A DNA stretch of 64,000 bases from Diphasiastrum complanatum (taxonomy: Eukaryota; Streptophyta; Lycopodiopsida; Lycopodiales; Lycopodiaceae). The DNA lies in NCBI GenBank assembly GCA_029204225.1, contig CM055093.1, positions 6,058,933 through 6,122,932 on the forward strand. Reading direction: 5' to 3'. Of the stretch, positions 63,001-64,000 are shown piece after piece. The position numbers and the translations under genes were made by a program. The notes under the pieces were generated by a model. That model was not told the DNA's origin. It ran no database searches and saw only the letters and a list, made by a program, of their open reading frames with translations. Positions within the stretch are counted from its first letter, which is position 1, and each line of letters opens with the position of its first letter.

Positions 63001-63503
63001 TCTGTAGCAAATCGAGATTAATTGGGAGTCAGAAACGAGGCAGCCTTTGCCAAAACTAGTCCTCATTAAAACTATCTTACATGTGTACTTTGATCGCCAG
63101 CTACCTTGCCTATGTTTTGTTTCTGTTTTGAGAAAGTTGAAAAAACAATACATTATTTCCTTACTCTGCAATGGAAAAGTTCGGACTCAAGTCAATTTGG
63201 CAAAAGTTTCGTATATCTCTCATTCTGATGGTGTCCCTTTTGATAGAGTTCATTGGCTTATTCTATCGTTTCCCTTGCCTTTTGCTAGAATACATTGGGG
63301 TTTTCCTGGTTAGTCTTCATTTGTTCATTTGTCGCTGAAGATTCTAGTGGTCAGGAGTGTTTATTGTCAACTGACTGCCCAAGGCCTTGTGTCACTTGTT
63401 CCAGCTTGGTGAAACGGAGCCTTTCATCTGTGAACTTCTAAAGGGACTGCCTACAACAATCCTTGACCTTGAAACTCATCAGATACATACTTTCTATGAG
63501 GCG
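25223..63503 (+). CDS. XPO1: Exportin-1 (XPO1/CRM1), exons 1-20, gene continues past window
   Basis: Nuclear export receptor that binds leucine-rich export signals with Ran-GTP and carries cargo through the pore. Coding exons: 25223-25318, 41144-41260, 41484-41576, 42018-42089, 42271-42378, 42611-42693, 45200-45338, 45591-45659, 45864-45941, 46427-46489, 47069-47113, 50489-50596, 50771-50866, 52443-52646, 56452-56511, 56747-56857, 57858-57955, 62412-62520, 62924-62989, 63405-63503. They join in one frame to 638 residues, all introns GT-AG. Plant exportin-1 is about 1075 residues, so about 60% is present. The start ATG has purine at -3 and G at +4 and begins [11 protein letters not shown]. Seen: importin-beta N region (exons 2-3), the [12 protein letters not shown] acidic loop (exon 14), and [11 protein letters not shown] with the cysteine equivalent to human Cys528 (residue 500). 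No disruption, so probably functional. Introns swollen by antisense transposons. Confidence 0.96.
25421..25570 (-). repeat. tRNA-derived SINE-like repeat, copy b
   Basis: In XPO1 intron 1. On the - strand an A-box-like TTGTCAAGTGGG is followed by a B-box-like GGCTCAAGTCC and the shared tail (GGCTTAATTAAAGATGTACA). Copy c lies 0.3 kb downstream in the same orientation. Confidence 0.6.
25697..25890 (-). repeat. tRNA-derived SINE-like repeat, copy c, with foldback
   Basis: On the - strand an A-box-like TGACTAAGTTGG and a B-box-like GGTGCGAGTCC lie in a tRNA-like order, followed by a tail ending in TGTACATTTTGTACATC. The middle is rearranged into two adjoining perfect hairpins: a 29-bp stem with 6-nt loop (arms 25765-25793 and 25800-25828) and a 13-bp stem with the same TTTCTG loop (25827-25839 and 25846-25858). 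Confidence 0.65.
26261..29303 (-). mobile_element. LINE-A (L1-like), 5'-truncated, in XPO1 intron 1
   Basis: Non-LTR retrotransposon antisense to XPO1, with decayed ORF2. From its 5' side: C-terminal part of the endonuclease (28828-29300; [12 protein letters not shown] and LSNHSFLSF, the last normally SDH); RT fingers (28064-28723; [26 protein letters not shown]); RT palm with [10 protein letters not shown] near 27650; thumb [10 protein letters not shown] (about 27470); a zinc-knuckle-like end, ICKLCSLG and EEHFIFRC (26634-26780). The 3' end has AATAAA and a TTTC-repeat tail (26261-26290), also seen in LINE-B and LINE-C. Stops and frameshifts make it inactive. ORF1 and the endonuclease N-terminus are missing. 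Confidence 0.88.
29306..29408 (-). repeat. Gypsy-2 3' LTR remnant
   Basis: About 100 bp matching 39961-40079 of the other LTR, with an 18-bp internal deletion. Both its LTR start (about 130 bp) and the rest are missing. It is fused on one side to the accessory ORF, whose stop codon lies at the junction, and on the other to LINE-A. Confidence 0.85.
29404..32168 (-). pseudogene. Gypsy-2 accessory ORF downstream of integrase (frameshifted)
   Basis: Homologue of the gypsy-1 accessory ORF at the same place in the element. It begins at 32168 ([13 protein letters not shown]), reads to about 31515, shifts frame once, then stays open for some 700 codons to 29404. Order: N-terminal block with [19 protein letters not shown] and KDRI; a Ser/Thr/Pro/Val-rich linker (about 30850-31420); a long Gln/Leu/Glu coiled coil (about 30080-30640); a Gln/Asp-rich hinge; a C-terminal block with [21 protein letters not shown] and NWPII. 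The C-terminal ~120 residues present in gypsy-1 are lost at the LTR junction. No signal peptide or membrane span. It could be a structural or nucleic-acid-binding accessory. Function unknown. Confidence 0.82.
32169..33265 (-). other. Gypsy-2 spacer between integrase and accessory ORF
   Basis: Non-coding. 32536-32835 holds a cluster of about nine copies of TGCGAGRGTTC or its complement. The rest shows GATCTGATGGATT-type degenerate repetition around 33000-33200. It would be the leader if the accessory ORF has its own transcript. Confidence 0.5.
33266..34839 (-). pseudogene. Gypsy-2 RNase H C-terminus and integrase
   Basis: 34839-33634 is open for 401 codons: RNase H end ([36 protein letters not shown]), then integrase with H-x6-[17 protein letters not shown] (Asp), SDRGSHF (Asp) and [10 protein letters not shown] (Glu). 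One TAG near 33577, where gypsy-1 has Gln, interrupts it. The C-terminal GPY module ([12 protein letters not shown]) follows in 33529-33266. All three catalytic integrase residues are present, unlike gypsy-1. Confidence 0.9.
34870..35296 (-). pseudogene. Gypsy-2 RT thumb and RNase H N-terminus
   Basis: Encodes [10 protein letters not shown], then [20 protein letters not shown] and [20 protein letters not shown]. It starts abruptly after the RT deletion at about 35296 and is out of frame with the RT N-terminus; a stop near 34868 separates it from the next block. Confidence 0.85.
35297..36007 (-). pseudogene. Gypsy-2 RT N-terminus, catalytic core deleted
   Basis: Encodes the linker ([16 protein letters not shown]), [31 protein letters not shown] and [16 protein letters not shown], then jumps straight to the thumb. 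About 85-90 residues present in gypsy-1, including FLDGFS and YLDDL, are missing, so no RT activity is possible. It overlaps the end of the gag-protease frame by 16 bases in another frame. Confidence 0.9.
35992..39135 (-). CDS. Gypsy-2 gag-protease (1047 aa, intact)
   Basis: Uninterrupted frame. Gag capsid-like region (about 50-230): [30 protein letters not shown] and [14 protein letters not shown]. Coiled stretch 255-285. Four zinc knuckles: C310-C322, C336-C349, C458-C470 and C480-C492; three have spacing CX2CX3HX4C and one CX2CX4HX4C. An acidic/basic spacer precedes a retropepsin-like protease with [12 protein letters not shown] (Asp719) and ILLGRPWLR. The frame ends in a Lys-rich stretch just as RT begins in another frame. 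Start chosen as the first Met after the primer site, 230 bases downstream of it. Confidence 0.93.
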   Translation of the reverse strand: MEGKRAKKLIRFLYLRSGRSIARRIANQAPHLPRLAAVKQEAEPEPPPMDPMGQLVPVALLHAIRRAPRMEIPKYDGSSDPIRFLQIYEQACEIYSERTPAEKLMLFPMSLLAVAQDWFFNLSEEEKSTWEAVKEALITRFKPRKFLEDPFLLLSKVKMGKRERVRDYIEWVKHLRSECSAALTPDHAVIMWFLVGLPRSIRRELKRREQYATLQEAMEDAIREEDEGSDDEYPSTHTPTPSIASSSSNASALSTELLLEQMTKLHKQQMEQLTAQFDQKLKALQGTVAVTPHQPEPTQLHYPRRENVWCSVCTQNHTTNECPVLKQNLRLTHRFCHLCNATSHDTAFCPFNPRVVLQKRSPYQTSYPYHQGGPNAAPRYGAPNQPQRMALPNPPGPANQQVAHVNLTAAEQELQMPPQPEQQQWYGLDEPFMDPAINEYVSAYTAQTQRQGGRNYGCHGCGEGHRIAECPYKGQYTTSCRDCGYGHCFKNCPFKPGTSAPLNLIGIQQSAVPTGMPSKGRHDYAPVLAITRAQKRKEVAPSPPPSVTDDQPSTSAPYPNVREERRQYQKIRHWVQKAQEEEKEQERNNPTEPPVGVERVPQPGSPLRTDQNDRLHQHEPPFHMVEPEEPRTERLTLLLSSHVSLPLGELLRIAPQAKSLLAEWAKADEEPVAPEPIYCAGYDETSNVLHIRAAWESEEHNITLPIKYKRYEDEATVVDGGSGVNLISTTLYEKWGLQGLKPARFAIKLADQSCVKPKGVVADIPVRIAGMQYVITFVVMDIPESPSAYRILLGRPWLRAAQVVHNWGTWKLTFENREQAVKVDPTTWAVKPIAPKADDGSSMTNHTIDRPRPAKGGYHSETDVMRWTDALATIDCHACQYESDPEPSTSSPKCYTMDTPITFGVNMINVAWLSAKPIENPVDDDLVPWQHALTYNKEIELTDEQVLHHMDPDRYGTKKVPAQPPQRSAMAKVSRIEPPKAPANKKNQLKQRYNQVIQWSDLPEEAIATVDVDIRNHEANVTAVPKKDHKDKPIKITKRAIRRCWIP
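39367..39384 (-). promoter_or_regulatory. Gypsy-2 primer-binding site (tRNA-Asp type)
   Basis: On the - strand TGGCGCCGTTGCCGGGGA, one base from the LTR end. This matches the 3' end of plant tRNA-Asp, a primer used by several plant Ty3/gypsy lineages. Confidence 0.9.
39386..40210 (-). repeat. Gypsy-2 5' LTR (~825 bp)
   Basis: Bounded by the primer site on one side and by TGTTGGGGGTATTCCCAACA (- strand) on the other, whose ends form a short palindrome. Contains a GA run at about 39625-39645. Part of it (39961-40079) matches the 3' LTR remnant at 29306-29408. Confidence 0.8.
40211..40675 (-). pseudogene. Remnant encoding acidic plus AT-hook tail
   Basis: Reading from 40670 on the - strand: an acidic block ([19 protein letters not shown]), a one-base frameshift near 40530, then [18 protein letters not shown] and a basic, Arg/Gly/Pro-rich tail with [10 protein letters not shown], a good AT-hook core. 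The frame runs into the gypsy-2 LTR at 40210, so that element may have inserted here. I do not recognise the family; a transposase C-terminal tail is a guess. Intron 1 after 40675 to 41143 shows nothing else. Confidence 0.45.
41144..41260 (+). CDS. XPO1: XPO1 exon 2 (residues 33-71)
   Basis: Acceptor GGACAG, donor GTATTC, phase 0. Encodes [18 protein letters not shown] and [16 protein letters not shown], the first helices of the importin-beta N-terminal (Ran-binding) domain. Separated from exon 1 by a 15.8-kb intron. Confidence 0.95.
41484..41576 (+). CDS. XPO1: XPO1 exon 3 (residues 72-102)
   Basis: Encodes [19 protein letters not shown] and onward, strongly conserved in all exportin-1 proteins. 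Phase 0 at both ends; donor GTTGGT. Confidence 0.95.
42018..42089 (+). CDS. XPO1: XPO1 exon 4 (residues 103-126)
   Basis: Encodes [18 protein letters not shown], a HEAT-repeat helix pair. Acceptor TGGCAG, donor GTAAGT, phase 0. Confidence 0.95.
42271..42378 (+). CDS. XPO1: XPO1 exon 5 (residues 127-162)
   Basis: Encodes [16 protein letters not shown] and [13 protein letters not shown], part of the exportin-1 N-terminal HEAT/Xpo1 domain. Acceptor AAATAG, donor GTTAGC, phase 0. Confidence 0.95.
42611..42693 (+). CDS. XPO1: XPO1 exon 6 (residues 163-189 plus 2 nt)
   Basis: Encodes [20 protein letters not shown] and onward. Ends AG before donor GTATAC, so the next codon (Ser) is split, phase 2. 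Confidence 0.94.
42694..45199 (+). other. XPO1 intron 6 (2.5 kb), no element recognised
   Basis: T-rich plant intron with GT-AG ends. No coding similarity or repeat found. Confidence 0.6.
45200..45338 (+). CDS. XPO1: XPO1 exon 7 (residues 190-236)
   Basis: Completes the split Ser codon and encodes [14 protein letters not shown] and [15 protein letters not shown]. Acceptor TTGCAG, donor GTATAC. Preceded by a 2.5-kb intron with no recognised element. Confidence 0.95.
45591..45659 (+). CDS. XPO1: XPO1 exon 8 (residues 237-259)
   Basis: Encodes [19 protein letters not shown] and onward. Acceptor CTACAG, donor GTACTT, phase 0. Confidence 0.95.
45864..45941 (+). CDS. XPO1: XPO1 exon 9 (residues 260-285)
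   Basis: Encodes [19 protein letters not shown] and onward. Acceptor AACAG, donor GTTAGT, phase 0. Confidence 0.94.
46427..46489 (+). CDS. XPO1: XPO1 exon 10 (residues 286-306)
   Basis: Encodes [20 protein letters not shown], matching the LPP-TxIPDAY loop of plant exportin-1. Acceptor TTGTAG, donor GTACAC, phase 0. Confidence 0.93.
47069..47113 (+). CDS. XPO1: XPO1 exon 11 (residues 307-321)
   Basis: A 45-bp exon encoding [15 protein letters not shown], invariant in plant exportin-1. Acceptor AACAG, donor GTAAGA, phase 0. Confidence 0.94.
48191..48668. repeat. Imperfect tandem duplication, ~230-bp unit
   Basis: TGACTTCCTCAAG and the following text at 48191 recurs at 48421. The second copy has a ~20-base insertion and scattered substitutions. 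Origin unknown. Confidence 0.9.
50125..50368. repeat. Tandem duplication, 126-bp unit
   Basis: CATACATTGTTTTTTCTAAA recurs at 50125 and 50251, and the repeat continues through GGAGTTGCATG with only a few differences, so it is young. Confidence 0.93.
50367..50510. repeat. ~59-bp decayed tandem repeat overlapping exon 12 start
   Basis: GGGTTAAC starts units at 50367 and 50426. The third unit begins near 50484 and contains the exon-12 acceptor and first codons: CAGTATTGG-type text occurs at the matching place in units two and three. Confidence 0.7.
50489..50596 (+). CDS. XPO1: XPO1 exon 12 (residues 322-357)
   Basis: Encodes [18 protein letters not shown] and [10 protein letters not shown]. 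The acceptor (ATAACAG at 50482-50488) lies inside a decayed tandem repeat; see 50367-50510. The first residues read SHITV where other plants have FHIRV. Donor GTATAC, phase 0. Confidence 0.9.
50771..50866 (+). CDS. XPO1: XPO1 exon 13 (residues 358-389)
   Basis: Encodes [17 protein letters not shown] and a variable linker. Acceptor CTACAG, donor GTTGAG, phase 0. Confidence 0.94.
51513..52120 (-). mobile_element. LINE-B, 3' fragment in XPO1 intron 13
   Basis: Same 3' end as LINE-A: GA/GAAA run, AATAAA on the - strand and GCCTTTTGGCATGGAAAAGA. It carries the last part of ORF2 and the 3' region ([24 protein letters not shown] has a close match). Severely 5'-truncated at about 52120. Antisense to XPO1. 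Confidence 0.85.
52443..52646 (+). CDS. XPO1: XPO1 exon 14 (residues 390-457)
   Basis: Longest exon placed. Encodes [20 protein letters not shown] and the acidic regulatory loop [20 protein letters not shown], which in other exportin-1 proteins contacts Ran and controls cargo release. Donor GTAGAC, phase 0. Confidence 0.96.
53023..53996 (-). mobile_element. hAT-like foldback element with GGTACC-rich ends
   Basis: In XPO1 intron 14. Both ends (53060-53160, 53864-53950) are arrays of GGTACCGC-type words in inverted orientation, each bordered outside by a (TA)n run (53023-53057, 53954-53996), so the whole piece is a large inverted repeat. The middle encodes on the - strand (53221-53784) a fragment with [21 protein letters not shown], resembling the BED-type zinc finger at the N-terminus of hAT transposases. 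No catalytic domain, so non-autonomous. Confidence 0.65.
54236..54600. repeat. Repeat with GGAACGG/CCGTTCC words
   Basis: A 360-bp AT-rich piece in intron 14 with at least seven scattered GGAACGG, GGAATGG or CCGTTCC words in both orientations, some beside GGTACC. The design resembles the subterminal repeats of the neighbouring foldback element. No coding capacity. Confidence 0.5.
54752..56275 (-). mobile_element. LINE-C, internally deleted, in XPO1 intron 14
   Basis: Same 3' end signature as LINE-A and -B at 54752-54810. From its 5' side: an ORF1-like coiled-coil segment (55942-56187; [13 protein letters not shown]), a decayed ORF2 part matching LINE-A (55320-55700; [15 protein letters not shown]), then the RT palm with [11 protein letters not shown] (about 55080). 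Internally deleted with many stops. Antisense to XPO1. Confidence 0.82.
56452..56511 (+). CDS. XPO1: XPO1 exon 15 (residues 458-477)
   Basis: Encodes [20 protein letters not shown]. Acceptor GTTCAG, donor GTACAA, phase 0. Preceded by a 3.8-kb intron full of transposon pieces. Confidence 0.95.
56747..56857 (+). CDS. XPO1: XPO1 exon 16 (residues 478-514, NES-groove cysteine)
   Basis: Encodes [20 protein letters not shown] and onward. The Cys (residue 500 here) corresponds to the leptomycin-B-reactive Cys528 of human exportin-1 in the export-signal groove. Acceptor TTGCAG, donor GTAAGC, phase 0. Confidence 0.96.
56858..57857 (+). other. XPO1 intron 16 (1.0 kb), nothing recognised
   Basis: GT-AG intron between exons 16 and 17 with no repeat or coding similarity that I can see. 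Confidence 0.6.
57858..57955 (+). CDS. XPO1: XPO1 exon 17 (residues 515-546 plus 2 nt)
   Basis: Encodes [20 protein letters not shown] and [12 protein letters not shown]. Ends AT before donor GTAAGT, splitting the Met codon completed in exon 18. Confidence 0.96.
58284..61422 (-). mobile_element. Copia-4 with short LTRs, in XPO1 intron 17
   Basis: LTRs 58284-58546 and 61161-61422 (about 262 bp, TGTCAATAATC...TTCTAACA) differ at only a few sites. Flanks GTCGT (58279-58283) and GTTGT (61423-61427) look like a 5-bp target-site duplication with one change. Polypurine GAGGGAGAG beside the left LTR and TGGTATTAGA beside the right one give - orientation. Internal part is only 2.6 kb. Confidence 0.9.
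58547..61160 (-). pseudogene. Copia-4 degenerate gag-pol
   Basis: Fragments on the - strand: integrase (59408-59851; [33 protein letters not shown]; catalytic Asp of CDNGGE replaced by Asn), and RNase H (58541-59066; [48 protein letters not shown]). RT is largely deleted between them. Gag is only faintly visible around 60100-60450. Frameshifts throughout; inactive. The family differs from copia-1 to -3. Confidence 0.85.
62412..62520 (+). CDS. XPO1: XPO1 exon 18 (residues 547-583)
   Basis: Begins with the G of the split Met codon, then [20 protein letters not shown] and [14 protein letters not shown]. Acceptor TTCACAG, donor GTAAAA. Follows a 4.5-kb intron containing copia-4. Confidence 0.96.
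62924..62989 (+). CDS. XPO1: XPO1 exon 19 (residues 584-605)
   Basis: Encodes [19 protein letters not shown] and ILQ. Acceptor GTGGCAG, donor GTAATG, phase 0. Confidence 0.95.
63405..63503 (+). CDS. XPO1: XPO1 exon 20 (residues 606-638)
   Basis: Encodes [20 protein letters not shown] and [13 protein letters not shown]. Acceptor TTCCAG, donor GTGAGA, phase 0. The following exon, expected to encode a VGHMIQAESD-like block, is not found before position 64000. Confidence 0.94.
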
Positions 63504-64000
63504 GTGAGAGAGGAGAATCATTTTGTCCATCTATACCATTTTCATCGTTATCGTCGTTCATCTTTTTGTCTCTATTATGATTCTGGATTTTTTGAGCACA
63601 TTGTGTGTGTCCGATTTATTTATTTTCTCTTGCATGGTTTGCCAATATGTTGGTCAACGATGTTGAAGAAGTCTGTTATCTACGACTTAGTTGCAGAAAT
63701 GCTGTGTTCAAACTGTACGTAGTCTGAAAATTACTTTAGTAAATTGTTTAAATCTCATGTTTTAATGGTATATTGTGCATAGTTCGTGTCATCCATACTC
63801 TGAACGGTGTTCAAAGATCGTTCTGTATAGGAATGTGGGAAATTTACCATGCTCTGATTGGAATGTAACATAACTGCAGTGAATCGTGATCCGCATGCAT
63901 TTTTTTTTTCAAAATTTTTAAACATCCAGCAACCTCTGCTAAAAAATAATGGTGTTCAAGGCTTCAAGTATATTTTCTGAGCATGTATATCCAGATTCCA

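Noticed and set aside
63387-63722. A 111-codon frame over XPO1 exon 20
   Set aside because: Only 63405-63503 matches exportin-1; the rest is intron read-through on both sides.

Overview
The window is nuclear DNA from a land plant with a large, repeat-rich genome. It holds GT-AG introns up to 15.8 kb, plant-type Ty1/copia and Ty3/gypsy retrotransposons primed by tRNA-iMet and tRNA-Asp, L1-like LINEs with TTTC-type tails, long GA/TA/AC microsatellites, and one recognisable host gene. Its protein is clearly plant exportin-1, but several substitutions and the intron sizes suggest a non-angiosperm, perhaps a fern. That placement is inference.

1-19790 is a nest of retrotransposons. A + strand Ty3/gypsy element (gypsy-1: protease/RT linker, RT, RNase H, integrase, a long accessory ORF, polypurine tract and 3' LTR) runs from 8370 to 17869. 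It is split by a 2.66 kb copia deletion derivative (10415-13070). On its left it abuts a - strand copia array with an intact 1326-codon gag-pol flanked by 862-bp LTRs, plus a truncated second copy. On its right lies the 5' end of a third copia (gag fragment, primer site, LTR; 17870-19790). 19791-24857 is gene-poor and holds microsatellites and a tRNA-derived SINE-like repeat.

25223 to beyond the right edge is XPO1/CRM1 (exportin-1) on the + strand. I can place 20 coding exons giving the first 638 residues in one frame; the remainder, about 40% of the protein, lies past position 64000. Intron 1 (15.8 kb) holds SINE-like repeats, a 5'-truncated LINE, and an 11-kb Ty3/gypsy element (gypsy-2). 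Gypsy-2 keeps gag, protease, integrase and an accessory ORF but has lost its RT core. Intron 11 has tandem duplications, intron 13 a LINE tail, intron 14 hAT-like foldback elements and a LINE, and intron 17 a small copia with a target-site duplication. Every intronic element whose strand can be read from coding sequence lies antisense to XPO1.

The best candidate for something little described is the long accessory protein encoded between integrase and the 3' LTR in both gypsy elements. It has a conserved N-terminal block, a Pro/Ser/Thr-rich linker, a coiled coil and a conserved C-terminal block. In gypsy-1 the frame stays open for about 2.5 kb, broken only by five stops, each explicable by one transition at a CHG or CG site. 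A second candidate is a palindromic CACGTG plus GTAC module shared by the LTRs and leaders of three copia families.
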